Of a stretch of 64,000 nucleotides of DNA, positions 33,641 to 44,302 are shown piece after piece. The notes below the pieces were generated by a model. It searched no databases. It saw nothing but the letters and a program-made list of their open reading frames with translations, and was not told the DNA's origin. Every line of letters begins with the position of its first letter. The first letter of the stretch is position 1. The stretch is from Welwitschia mirabilis. Taxonomy: Eukaryota > Gnetophyta > Gnetopsida > Welwitschiales. The stretch is taken from the NCBI GenBank assembly GCA_051453625.1, contig JBOZIK010000001.1, positions 84,246,230 through 84,310,229 of the forward strand. The letters are read 5' to 3'. The translations under genes were made by a program, and so were the position numbers.

Positions 33641-35175
33641 ATCTGAATTTTCTCTTATCTTTTTCCTTTAAGGTCATTATGACATTACTTGATCATGTTT
33701 CAAACATGATTTATGTATTTATTTTCATGACAAGCCTTTGACTTGGGTATTTTATAGTGGTAGAATTAAATTCACTCAATCTTAAGACATTAACATGTTT
33801 ATGAACTTTATTTTAAAGGAGTATGCTTTATTTTTTAATGTTTTTCTCAAGGATAAAAAGATCTATATTGTTTAAGAATGTTCTTTTCTATTTTCAACTT
33901 ATAACTTCATCTTTGTCTTTTGGAGTCTTTGGTTATGTGAAATGTTTTCTTTTGCATAAAAAGAAGAAAAAAATAAAATAATACTATGATTTATTATTTA
34001 ATATTTCAAAAACATGATCACTATGATATCACTACAAGTACATTAGGGCAAATATTTCAGAGAGAAGACTTTGGCAGTATAATATAATAGTAATAGAAAC
34101 TTTACTGGGGGGTCAGTTAGTCATGCTTCACAAGGCCTTACTTTTCTAACTGTGGTTGCACTCCCTTCATCGTGGATATTAAAAATATAATAAAAACTTC
34201 AAGGCTATAGGATCAATGATGTTCCTGGTATCATCAAAGACATTGCTTATTTTCTAGACTCTTAGTCTTTCCACATGCTTATTTCACTTCTTAAGATTTA
34301 GGTGTTTGTTTTGAGATATTGGTAGGTGAGTTTATTTTTTAGTAATTCTTTGATCTAATCATTTATTATTTAAAGCATTTTATTTTTAGCATCGTCATAT
34401 CCACTACCTTATAAAATGGAATTTATTTTTTATGCATTAATTTATGCATTTTTAAAATCAAGTGATGTTATGATTTCTTTCATGGCAGTCTGCTAGGTTA
34501 AAATTTTAGCTAGGTCAACTATCTTTTGTTTATGTTATCTTTTTTGTTTTCTTTTTTTATTTATTTAGTTATTTCAAAGTCATTTCCATATTTTCTTATC
34601 ATTTTAGGTCCTTAACATTTAATGTTTTACTTGCTCAGTTTTTAATAAAGAGTTCATTTCTTGCTTAAATGATTTTATTTAATAATTTTGTGATGTTTGT
34701 TTTTTGTATTTTGAAGTTTCTTAATGTTGCACATAATCATTTTTTAATAGAACATTTTCATTGTCCACTCTTTCTTTGCTTGTTAGAATATTTCAAATTT
34801 GATATTTCTTTACTTATATTTGCACTTAATTTAGCAAGTTGTTCAAATTTAAAAGCACCTAATATCTGCCTTCTCACTCTTATCTATTTTTTTACTTTTT
34901 ATCCAATACAAGATGTATTATTTTTTTCGTGTAGGAAGGGGGGACAAGGGGAGAGGAAGTAGGACTCATTTTTATGGCTCATTTTTAAATTTTTGAGTTA
35001 TTTCATGCTTTCATGAGATATAATTTTAAAATTTTCATACATATGATGCATAACTGATTATTTTAATATGAGATGTATTTTATGAGCCTAGTTTATAATT
35101 TTTAGATTGATTTTTTTTCTAAAAAAAATTAGCTTGCATTCATGGTTTTTCACCTGGATTTTGTCAAGAACTAAC
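33641..35175 (+). mobile_element. Post-pol region of the Tat/Athila-like element
   Basis: It aligns in order with 58760-60735. The best conserved block is 34035-34260, ending in a frame readable as GYRINDVPGIIKDIAYFLDS (the counterpart is at 59399-59459). 34669-34962 is stop-free by chance in a T-rich region and has no recognisable motif. An envelope-like ORF, expected here in some Athila elements, is not evident. Confidence 0.5.
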
Positions 35176-35195
35176 AAAAGGTAAGTGAGGAGCTA
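35176..35195 (+). promoter_or_regulatory. Polypurine tract
   Basis: aaaaggtaagtgaggagcta lies directly before the 3' LTR. Similar tracts precede 4152 and, on the minus strand, 7497. Confidence 0.55.
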
Positions 35196-36277
35196 TGTTA
35201 CATTGCCAATTTGTAGTTATTTGATGGGGTTTTATGAGCTTTTTTATAAGATATTTGCATAGGTTTAAATGCAATTCTAAGGATTTTTTAGAGAATCAAT
35301 AGAAGATATTGAAAATGTGTAATTCTTATTAATATTTGAGGAATTTAAGACACATTCTGATACAAGATCTTTAGAGGAAGATTACTGATAAAAATGCTAG
35401 CTTCTTCTCAATAAAATGATTAAAGAAGATTATCATCCCCTCTATCATCCCCATGATAGATAGGATGATGAAAACATTTGATGCTGACATGAACTATTAA
35501 AACACTATTGAGTCATCATGTTGAGTCATCTTTTGTAATAAGCTATCATCTTGATCATTTTCTGAATGATAGTTAAGATGATACTAACATTATAACTAAC
35601 TCTAATAGCCGACCCTTGACCATTTCATCTATTTCTTTTATGTAAAGAAGTGCATATTGTAGTGCCTTTTGTTTGTCATTTTCTAGTTTGTAATCCTATA
35701 AATAAGTACCCCTTCAACTCTCCTCTCTATTTTTGATGCATCAGAAATTCTCATAATATGAGATCAAAGAGCAGAAAATTCATCTTAAGAGTTGCAAAAA
35801 TACTTTCTCTTGGTAGAGTGTTGTGCATCCTCTATTAAGACCTAGTTGTTTTGTAACCTAGATTTTTGGTTTCTTTTAATACAAAACTCTATTTTCATAT
35901 GTGTATACTAGTTTGTTAGATGTCCCTTATGGCTTATGTTATCCTTGATCTGGTAAAAATCTCATTAGTGATATAGATCTTATGGGTAGCCTTTGTTAAG
36001 ACTAAAAGAAAGTAGTTTAGGTTTATTTTGCATTTCATTTAGTTAGTTGCATTTTGCATTTGCATTGCATCTTTTACTTTCTGCATTATTCTTTAATTTT
36101 GGTTACTTTACTTTGTTAAAAATCAATCCTTATTCTTCTCTCGTAAGTCTTTAATGAGATATAAGATTTAAGTTTACTCCCATTCATACTAGTGTGTTGC
36201 ATTGTATAAGATATCAATTTTATTTGTAAATGATAAGATCTTCTTGAGTATAAACATTTGCATAAATATGCACTACA
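35196..36277 (+). mobile_element. 3' LTR, family A
   Basis: It begins TGTTACATTGCCAATTTG and ends …gcactaca (TG…CA). It has a TATA box at 35697-35704 and a dispersed-motif copy at 35431-35480 (TCATCCCCATGATAGATA then GGATGATG). Confidence 0.82.
35431..35480. repeat. Dispersed palindromic motif in the family A 3' LTR
   Basis: The sequence tatcatcccc is followed by tctatcatccccatgatag and ataggatgatg. ATCATCC and GGATGAT form 7-bp inverted arms. The equivalent place in the 5' LTR is 29640-29680. Confidence 0.7.
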
Positions 36278-36332
36278 ATACTTTTGCTGATCATTAGTTT
36301 TACATATTTAATTTTAAACAAATCAATCAACA
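36278..36332. other. Short junction between two elements
   Basis: Fifty-five bases between the family A 3' LTR and the Tekay 3' LTR. Nothing recognisable. Confidence 0.5.
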
Positions 36333-37905
36333 TGTAATCTTAATATTTTAGAAGGCCTATCATATCCACTTAATGTATCACTATGAAAAGATTTATTTAA
36401 TAAAAAAATCAAATATTAATTAATACTATGTGATGAGCATAAGATAAAAAATCTAGTCAATAATATTTTACTATAAGTATCACATTGATCTTCCATGTTA
36501 ACATTAAATAAAAATACAACTTCATCTTAACCATTTTAATAGTAAGAAAATAAACATTTAATTCTCAATAAACTAAAATAATAATCATAATAGATATCTA
36601 ACAAAAAATTACTTTATTACATAATAGAACACCACATTGAAGTTTATTATTTCTTAAACTACTACATATGGCAAACATACAACTAAAAATAAAGCATAAC
36701 ATAATCACAATAACTATATGATAACTAAATGAATGTGTAGCATACACCTAGAGAACAATAACCGCTAGCTCTTACTTACCTGCTCATTTGCATTTACTTC
36801 TATGTAAGCATAAGTGGTGTGAGGACTGCAATTCACTATAGTTCCCAATATGGCTCATGATAAGGAATAGGTTGGGAAGAAAGATTTCCAAGACAAGATA
36901 AAGATTCACAATAAGAGACATGACTAAGACCACCATCAATTTGCATTATCTTATTTATAGTTATCAAATCTTAATTAAGTAATCTGACATGCATCCTACC
37001 AGGAAGGGGGTAAAATCATAAAGATATGCACAATCTCCTCTTTTGGTCCTAGAAGTCTAGTCCCATGACCTTGGAACTTTCAATAGAGAGTTACACTCTC
37101 TAAAGTCCATACATGTGGTTATCCTAGCTAGTATTAAATTCTTTAATTTAATTCACATAGGTCAATGGTCATTCAATATCTCAAGTACAAGTTTCATAAA
37201 AGGGACTAGTTAAGAAAGTTACATGACAACGTTAACAGCAAGTCTATTAAAGGTTTCACAATGTGTTAACAAATTTAAACTCAAGAGAACTCATAGTAAA
37301 CATACACAAGAGTTACAAAAGTTACAAAATTACTTGACATCTTAAAATACATGCACAATCATACAAGGCATATTATATCAATTAATTTATAAATTACAAG
37401 GAAATAACATGACATGCAAGAATTAAAGACCACACCTGCTCTTAACAAAATCCAAGTACTCTTATCTAACTCAGGCTTTACACGATCAATTCGCATAATA
37501 TAACTCTACTAATAAGGGATTTANNNNNNNNNNNNNNNNNNNNNNNNNNNNNNNNNNNNNNNNNNNNNNNNNNNNNNNNNNNNNNNNNNNNNNNNNNNNN
37601 NNNNNNNNNNNNNNNNNNNNNNNAAGTTAAATCAAAATATCTAAAGTCTAACTACATCAATTAGATAAACATGGATAAGAGATAGTAAAGTCTAAAATTA
37701 ACTACATCTTCAAAATGATAACTTCAAGTAATATTAATTAAATATCATTTAATTATTCCTAGTTTTATCATTAGTTATTTTAGAGATATTTTTATTCTTG
37801 ATAATTTAAACTAGAGTTATTTGTTTTTATTATACTTCTAAAATCTATTGATTATCAAAATGATTAAAGAGAGTTCCTACCCTTGGCTAAGCTCTAGATG
37901 TGACA
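36333..37905 (-). mobile_element. 3' LTR of the Tekay element
   Basis: The minus strand begins TGTCACATCTAGAGC at 37905 and ends …agattaca at 36333. It aligns with 44303-45995 along its whole length except for the gap at 37524-37623. Confidence 0.82.
37524..37623. other. Assembly gap (100 N) in the Tekay 3' LTR
   Basis: The flanks match 45500 and 45743 in the other LTR, so about 242 bp (including the TATA box) should be missing here rather than 100. Confidence 0.85.
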
Positions 37906-37920
37906 AATATCTTTCCCTTA
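37906..37920 (-). promoter_or_regulatory. Polypurine tract of the Tekay element
   Basis: The minus strand reads taagggaaagatatt immediately before the LTR TG. Confidence 0.65.
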
Positions 37921-38400
37921 AGAGGTTTTCTCTTGAAAATGTACCAATAACTTGGATTTCTACTATAACATGTCATGCTCTGACTCCTAGGTTGCTTCAT
38001 CTTTCATCTGATCTAACCACTGGACCTTATATAACTTAACTATTTTTCCTCGAAGAATCATCTTCTTCTGATCAAGTAGTTTCATTAGTTGAGCCTCCAT
38101 AGAATAGTTAGGAAGAATAGTAATATCCTAATCTGAAATAATCTTAAATGCATTAGAAACACACTTCCTCAACAATGATACATTAAAGACATTATGTAGC
38201 ATAGACAACTGTGGTAATAGTGCTTACTCATATTTCATAGGTCCAACTCTCTTAATCACCTAATAAGGTTATATAAACCTTAGGGTTAACTTTCCTTTCT
38301 TACCAAACGTGAATACTTCTCTATAGGGGGAACACCTAAGAAATACATGATTACCTTTCTGAAATTCTAATTGCCTTCTATGCTGATTTGCATATCTTGT
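37921..38400 (-). pseudogene. Integrase C-terminus with chromodomain, Tekay element
   Basis: The minus-strand frame reads FQKGNHVFLRCSPYREV, then FGKKGKLTLRFI*PY, then LHNVFNVSLLRK. These are the G-D-x-V-x-L-x-x-S-P and G-P-x-x-V … H-x-V-F-H-V-S-x-L motifs. It ends MILRGKIVKLYKVQWLDQ followed by DEAT*ESEHDM. The last part is the chromodomain (…L-R-x-x-x-I-x-x-x-V-K-V-Q-W … E-A-T-W-E), which in chromoviruses guides integration to heterochromatin. The Trp of the E-A-T-W-E box is now a stop (TGG to TAG). Confidence 0.8.
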
Positions 38401-39235
38401 TTACCCATCCTTTACTACTTGCAGTTTCTTCCTAATTTTCCTAACCTTATCTTCTAACTGTTGAGTGGAAGGAACTTGTAGTAATCTCTTATCTATTGTA
38501 TCAAACCAAGAAATTGGAGTTCTACACACTCTTCCATACAAGGCCTTGAACAGTGCACATCCAATAGATTCCTTATAGCTATTATTATATGTAAATTCTA
38601 CTAATGGCAAATGCTCTACCCATGATCCACCAAAATTAAGGATAACGATCAGTAATGAATCCTCTAGAAATTGATTCACCCTTTCAGTCCATCCACTGTC
38701 TGTGAGTGGAAAGTTGTACTCAAGTTTAGTTTTATTCCCATTTCCTTATGAAAGATAGTTCAAAATCTAGATGTAAACTTACTATCTCTATCTGAAATTA
38801 TCACCTTGGAAATTTCATAAAGTCTAATAATATTTTTCACATACTTTCTTGCAATACATTTAGCTGAATCAGTTGTTTTCACTAGGAAGAAATGTGCACT
38901 TTTTATTAAAAGATCTGCCACAACAAATATAGAATCAAAGCCTTCTTTAAATTTAGGCAACCCTATGATAAAATTCATACCTATCATTTTTCACTTTCAC
39001 TCTGGAATACTATGAGGTAAAAAGTCCTGCTAGATGCCTATGCTTAGCATTAAATAGCTGATATGTCATACGTTTGGCTACAAAATTAGCTATCTCAAAT
39101 TTCATTTCTGACCACCAATAGAACTGCTTAATATCTCTATACATCTTGTTAACTCTAGATGAATAGCATATTTTGTTCATGAAATTTCTCAAAGAGTAAA
39201 TTCTTAATCCTTGCCATATTAGGAATTATAATTTT
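38401..39235 (-). pseudogene. Integrase (HHCC finger and DDE core), Tekay element
   Basis: Integrase inserts the element's DNA copy into the genome. Fragments in order on the minus strand: 39010-39192 NKMYRDIKQFYWWSEMK and FVAKRMTYQL (zinc finger; both Cys of the C-x-x-C pair are lost, Arg and Tyr in their place); 38760-38987 MIGMNFIIGLPKFKEGFD and VIISDRDSKFTSRF (first catalytic Asp replaced by Asn, second Asp kept); 38401-38679 GGSWVEHLPLVEFTYNNSY and ALYGRVCRTPISW. The frame shifts between the second and third fragment. The wording is that of Tekay/Del integrases. Inactive. Confidence 0.87.
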
Positions 39236-39800
39236 TCTCTAAGTAATATACTAAATCATCTCTCGATATGGAGAATCCTTTTAATCCAACTTCTCTAACT
39301 CTTCTACATAAAGGACAGTTTTGTTGTGCTTCTTGTATCATCTGCAATAGCTCATTATTTACCTTTAGGTGGTAAAGTGTATGCCTTCTTTTGCTTAAGG
39401 AATCTACCACAACATTATCCTTTCCTTCATGATAATTTACTAAAAGATCATAATCCTATAAAAATTCTACCCATCACCTTTATCTAAGATTTAAATTTGA
39501 CTGAGTATGGATATGTTTCAAACTCTTATGATCTATACAAACCTCTATCTGTTCTTCATAAAGGTAATGCCTCTGAATCTTTAAAGCATAAATAACTGTG
39601 ACTAACTCAAAATCAGGTATAAAATAATTCTTCTCATGGTTCTTTAATTACCAGATGCATAAACATCACCTTACCATCTTGCATTAAGATCGCTCTGAAG
39701 CCTTTACCTGAAGCATCTATATAAATGATGTAAGGCTTTCCTGGTTCTAGCATCCTTAGAACTAGAGTACAAATAAGAATTGATTTCAACACTTGGCAAG
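39236..39800 (-). pseudogene. RNase H and connection to integrase, Tekay element
   Basis: RNase H degrades the RNA strand during reverse transcription. The minus strand shows PYIIYIDASGKGFRAILMQ near 39670-39745 (the T/I-D-A-S motif with the catalytic Asp). It then shows HYLYEEQIEVCIDHKSLKHI near 39500-39570 and YHEGKDNVVVDSLSKR near 39380-39430 (the D-H-K-S-L and N-x-V-A-D-A-L-S-R boxes). The 39219-39410 stretch continues into the region before the integrase finger. Interrupted by stops. Confidence 0.82.
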
Positions 39801-40716
39801 CCTATCGATCAGTTTACTTAAACGGATTGTTATTCTTGAGCAACATAGTCAATGGAGAAGCTATCTTAGAGAAATTTTTGATAAATCTTCGATAATATCC
39901 TGTAAGGCCAAAAAAGCTTAATACTTCTGACATTGATTCAGGCTTAAGCCAGTCCATAATAGCTTGGAATTTTTCTTTATCTATACTAACTCCATCTTTT
40001 GAAATCACATGCCCTAAAAATTTAACTTTGATCAGCCAAAACTCACACTTCTTAGGATTTGCATAGAAGTGATTCCTTTGTAAGGTATTGAGTACTATCC
40101 TCAAGTGCTTCTCATGTGCTTTTTTAGTTGGAGAATACACTAGCATATCATTAATAAACACTACCATAAAATAATATAGATAAGCTTTAAAAATATTATC
40201 ATCAATGCTATAAATGTTGTTGGTTTATTAGTCAAATAACAGAAACTACCTTAAACTCATAATACCCATACATGGTTCAAAAGGCTATTTTGAAAATGTC
40301 TTATTCCTTGATTCTAGTTGGTGGTATTCAAACTTAAAATCAATCTTAGAGAAAGCTCTAGCATACTTTAGTTGGTTAAATAGATCCTCTATCCTAATCA
40401 AAGGATAACTACTCCTTATCATAGCTTTATTTAACATTCTGTAATCCACACAAAGTCTTAAACTTTTATCCTTCTTTTTAACAAAAAGTATTGGTACACC
40501 CAATGAAGATATGCTTGACCTAATTAATAACTTATCTAGTAGTGTAGTTATATGAGTATTCAACTCTATTAACTCAATAGGAAACATCTTGTAAGGTGCT
40601 CTAAAGATTGGTTTAACACCTATTTTAAGAGATATTTCAAAATCTTCTTTTCTGCTTAGGGGACATCCTAGTAGCTCTTCAAGGAATAGATCTAAATATT
40701 TCTTCACAACAGGCAT
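39801..40716 (-). pseudogene. Reverse transcriptase, Tekay element, catalytic Asp lost
   Basis: RT copies element RNA into DNA. 40285-40716 carries the N-terminal half (PYKMFPIELIELNTHI, GVPILFVKKKDKSLRLCVDY, then MLNKAMI and AFSKIDFKFEYHQLE), matching gypsy RT motifs 1-4. After a disturbed stretch, 39814-40167 has VVFINDMLVYSPTKKAHEKH, then CEFWLIKVKFLGHVISKDGV and FFGLTGYYRRFI. The active-site box F-I-D-D has become F-I-N-D (about 40147-40161, GAT to AAT). The segment between (40168-40284) has stops and frame shifts but retains YGYYEFKVVS. Length is close to normal; the protein is dead. Confidence 0.9.
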
Positions 40717-40919
40717 GTCTAAGATCTTGGGCTGAGACTAAAGGGAACATAAGAATCTAATAATCCCAAGGACTTTATTCCTCTTCGCTTATTAACTACT
40801 TCTTATCTACCAATTTTTCAATAATAGGTCTAGAAAAAATAAGTAACTAAACCTTCTCACTACTAGGCCTTGGCACAGTAACTCACTTGGAGAAGCAATC
40901 TATTTGGGCTCTATTTTCC
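40717..40919 (-). other. Linker between protease and RT, Tekay element
   Basis: Degenerate coding sequence on the minus strand with stops. No separate domain. Confidence 0.5.
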
Positions 40920-41190
40920 TACAACTAGTTCATGCCTAGGATAACATCAAAGTATTCCAACTCCAAAATTAAAAATTCTACCTGAAAGTTATAACCTCCA
41001 ATAGAAACACCACATACAAGGGTTCTACCCAAAGCTCTAATGGTATTACTATCTGATAGTTCTACCAATATTTTACGTTCATACTAAACCTTCAAAAATA
41101 ATTTCTGAGACATGTAAAAAGATATAAAGGAATTTGTTGCTTCTACATCTAATAACGTTTTAATAGGAACATTAATTAAAGTACCCATAG
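40920..41190 (-). pseudogene. Aspartic protease, Tekay element, active site altered
   Basis: It processes the polyprotein. The minus strand reads GTLINVPIKTLLDVEATNSF, where the active-site triad D-S-G is D-V-E, and later FDVILGMN, where the family has D-V-I-L-G-M-D-W-L. Both changes remove function. One or two stops. Confidence 0.8.
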
Positions 41191-41287
41191 TTTATAATAT
41201 TATTAAGGATTAAGCATCTTCCTTTGATATGGATGTGTATAGTTTTCTGACATTCACTGTCTTCTATTCCTCCTCCATTCTCTTGAG
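41191..41287 (-). other. Linker between gag zinc knuckle and protease
   Basis: Short degenerate coding sequence with stops. Confidence 0.5.
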
Positions 41288-42202
41288 ATAATTTCTGATC
41301 AAATGTGATCCTCCACAACTGTAACATCTAGTTCTTTTAGGATCCTGAGCTTTAGTTCTAATAGAAGATGTAGCTTTCTGAGCTAGTAACTGAGCTCTCC
41401 CTCTTCCTTAGGGAGGTTTGGCCTCTAAGTAATTCACCCGAACTGGTTCCTACTATCCTCTACCTCTTACCCTCCTTGAATTCCTAAAAAATGGCTTCTT
41501 CTTAGCAAAATTTAATCTCCGCTCTTTAGGATTAGCTCATTTTTCCTTGGAATTCTTGTTATTTCCCCATGATTCTTTAGTAAGCCTGGCCTTTTCCAAG
41601 GCCTCTACAAAAGTCCTTAGTTAGAATAGCTTAATCTGCCTCTGAATCATAGGATATAAACCAGTAACTAACCTATGGATCTTTACTACTTCGGTGTCAG
41701 CTATCTCAGGTACATATCGTAATAACTACATGAACCAATTTTCATACTGGGCCATAGTTAAGAATCCCTATTCAAGGTTGTAAAATTCCTCTACCTTGGC
41801 ATTTTTGAAGAACTCTAAAATGTATCTATCTTGAAATCATCCTTTAAAGTCTTCCCAAGATAAGTGATCAAGAAAATTTGGCTGAGCTTTTTCTACATCC
41901 CATCATAAGATAGCATTTTTCCTTAATTTATGTATAGAAAGGATGATATTTTATTCAAATGTGAAGTTGAAGAATTCTAACTCCCTATTTATTGAAATTA
42001 ACCATGCCTCAGCTTCAGCTGCACTATCATATCCTTCAAAGATGAGAGGATTTATCTGCCTAAACTGCATCATCAGTTTTTGAGTTTCATCATTGATATT
42101 TATATCATCTCTCCTAGCCTGAAGTCCATTAATCAAGTGGTTAACAGCATTTCCTAGGGATATCACATCTGTGGATGGTGGTACAGCTCTTCTTGGAGTC
42201 AT
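41288..42202 (-). pseudogene. Gag with zinc knuckle, Tekay element
   Basis: It starts MTPRRAVPPSTDVISLGNAV at 42202, the usual Tekay gag opening. It then has FRQINPLIFEGYDSAAEAEA and WLISINRELE (first block of the retrotransposon gag domain). Further on are DLSWEDFKG, RYVPEIADTEVVKIHRLVTG and FVEALEKARL. The knuckle at 41288-41326 reads CYSCGGSHLIRNY: C, C and H are kept and the last Cys is Tyr. About seven in-frame stops and one frame change. Start chosen from the M-x-P-R-R opening and its distance of about 90 bp from the primer site. Confidence 0.85.
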
Positions 42203-42289
42203 CTATTATTCCTGCCAATACATAGATGCTAATTAATGAAAGATGCTAAAATTCAATTTAATCATACAATTTTAAATTCAAAACCTAGT

Positions 42290-42301
42290 GCTCTGATACC
42301 A
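42290..42301 (-). promoter_or_regulatory. Primer-binding site, initiator tRNA-Met, perfect
   Basis: The minus strand reads TGGTATCAGAGC, 12 of 12 identical to the canonical site, three bases from the LTR end at 42305. Confidence 0.92.
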
Positions 42302-42317
42302 AAATGTAATATTCTAG

Positions 42318-44302
42318 TTTAACATTTAAGTTAGATAATGAAGGATTAGCTAATAAGATGACAATGTTATAAATATCATTCAAATAGTAAGGGGTAATGG
42401 CCAACACATTAGCTTAGCCATAACAAATTTATAATATAGTATTTTAAACCATATTGCTCAATTTATTGTTTATATATCTAGCTAAAATCTGTATGTATAG
42501 AAGTTATGTTGAGCATATATAAGAAAGTGCTTAAGCTAGATAATTGTATCAGTTATCATTTAATTATTTCTACTACACAATCCAAATAATGATGTATCTA
42601 CTTAGACCATTAAATAATTTGGAGTATGTTAATGGGGAAAAAATGTAATTTCTACATATTGTGGACTCTACACAAGATCTATTAGTTATTAAAGTTTTCT
42701 TATAACCCAAATTACCAATGCACTTCACCTGTATGCACCTTTTAAGGGATTTCGTTACTCTATTGGAGACTTCATAATCAAATCAGAGGCTTTTTCTTAC
42801 TGTACTCTAATCTTTTGATAATTTTTTTGAATCCCTGGTCATGGATGAAGCATTGTATAAGCATAAATTCATAAAGAGGAAAAGTTTCAGAAAGAAAGAA
42901 AGTGGACGAGCTTAATAGTTTAGACAATCTTTTGATTACTTGCATAGCATTTTCATAAAAAGAAGAAAAACAAATAAGATGCTAGCTTAGGGGTTGAGTT
43001 ATAGGAACATGAAAATTCTATTCTTTCCAATGTGGAAATTGTGGGACTTTCATTACCTGTATGCTCTCCACAATGTTTAGATTTTTTTATTAGAAACTAC
43101 ATTATACCACTGGACTTTAACACCCATTCTCTTACTATTCACGTGGGATTTCAATTTGCATTCAAATTATAGGTAGACTAGCAACATTGGCAGCATGTGA
43201 GAAGAAGGAGAGGTGGACTACTCTATGAGTTACAAAATAAATTACATGAATAAGAAAAGAAGGTGGTGGAGAATAGTGTACCAGCCTAGGGGACACAACA
43301 GAGGGCACATGTACGGTGATGTAGGAGCGTGGAAATGAGTGTGGAGGAAGGCACCGTGGTGGGTAGCACAGATATAGTGGAGGAGATAGATCCTAGGAAT
43401 GTGCAAAGAGGCAGTTACAGTAGCAACAGCGCAAGTTGTAGCCACTAAGATAGAAACTACGAGAGGAGGTACATCAGGTAGCGAAGGCATGCAGGGAAGG
43501 TTGTATTGCGGGCAATGGTGATCATGCTAATGGTGTGACAGGCGAAGGTAAGAAATGGATTGTAAGAGGAGTTCTATGAAGAGCTACTCATAGTGTTCTT
43601 TTAGTGAGTAAGATGAATGCCTGTAAGCATAAGAACATGCAGTAGTTGAGGTACCAACGGTGATGAAGAGGTAAAAACTAAGAGGTGGAGATGAATGTAG
43701 AGAGAGAAGGCAGAGGAAATGTTAAGCGAGGAGATTGCCTACTCTACCAAGAAAAAAGACCATGAGTGAAGAAAAGGGAAGGACAGAGCAGAGCAATGGG
43801 GTAGCAACGAAGGAACCGCGGTGTGGAGGATGGCGCACGTAGAGGAGGATGTCAGGTAGTGAGGATGTAGGATGGAGGCATGTGTATAGGAATTAAGATG
43901 AGAGGTGTGGGAGGCGAAAAGAAGAAGGAAGGCCAAAGAAATTTAAAGTTGTGTATAATTAAAAAAAAAAGGTCCATTTCAACCCAGTTTGAATAATGTT
44001 AATCTTAACGTTAATCTTAAATGTTAAAAATACCACTCTCGATTTCTGTGCCTGAAGGAGTAAAGGAAAGGTGAACAAAAACTCTACTTATCAGGATTTA
44101 AACTATAGACCTTCTAATAGAAACCTACTTATACTAGTCAATAATTCTATATGTTTGCTTGGAGTGAATTTTAAATTAATAGAGTTAGTCATGAATCTTA
44201 AGTTTGCTCTAGAATTCCGCTCATGCTAATATAGTCAAGTTATATCTAATTAATGTATTACTTAAGTACTGTTAGAGAAGGATTTTATAATTTATCTTAT
44301 TG
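42318..44302. mobile_element. About 2-kb insertion in the Tekay 5' LTR, unidentified
   Basis: The 3' LTR has no counterpart for this segment. It is flanked by a 5-bp direct repeat TCTAG (42313-42317 and 44303-44307). Its ends (tttaac… and …ttattg) show neither TG…CA nor clear terminal inverted repeats. The part at 43200-43940 is G-rich on the plus strand, with more CpG and GC than its surroundings. Stop-free minus-strand stretches at 43242-43490 and 43739-43936 have low-complexity translations. Could be a solo LTR with eroded ends or another element. Confidence 0.45.

Larger units (their letters stand above)
29423..36277 (+). mobile_element. Tat/Athila-like element without a pol core
   Basis: It has paired family A LTRs (29423-30441, start in gap; 35196-36277), a tRNA-Asp primer site (30448-30465), a leader parallel to 8467-9230, an unfamiliar internal ORF remnant (about 31730-32960), the C-terminal box of integrase (33535-33640), a post-pol region shared with two other elements, and a polypurine tract (35176-35195). 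Protease, RT, RNase H and the integrase core are not detectable in about 4.7 kb of internal sequence. It therefore looks like a non-autonomous deletion derivative of the lineage represented at 51596-61967. Confidence 0.72.

Noticed and set aside
34669-34962. 97-codon hydrophobic plus-strand frame in the post-pol region, considered as an envelope-like protein
   Set aside because: It lies in T-rich sequence, which gives Phe/Leu-rich translations by composition. The aligned element at 58761-60737 has no matching frame.
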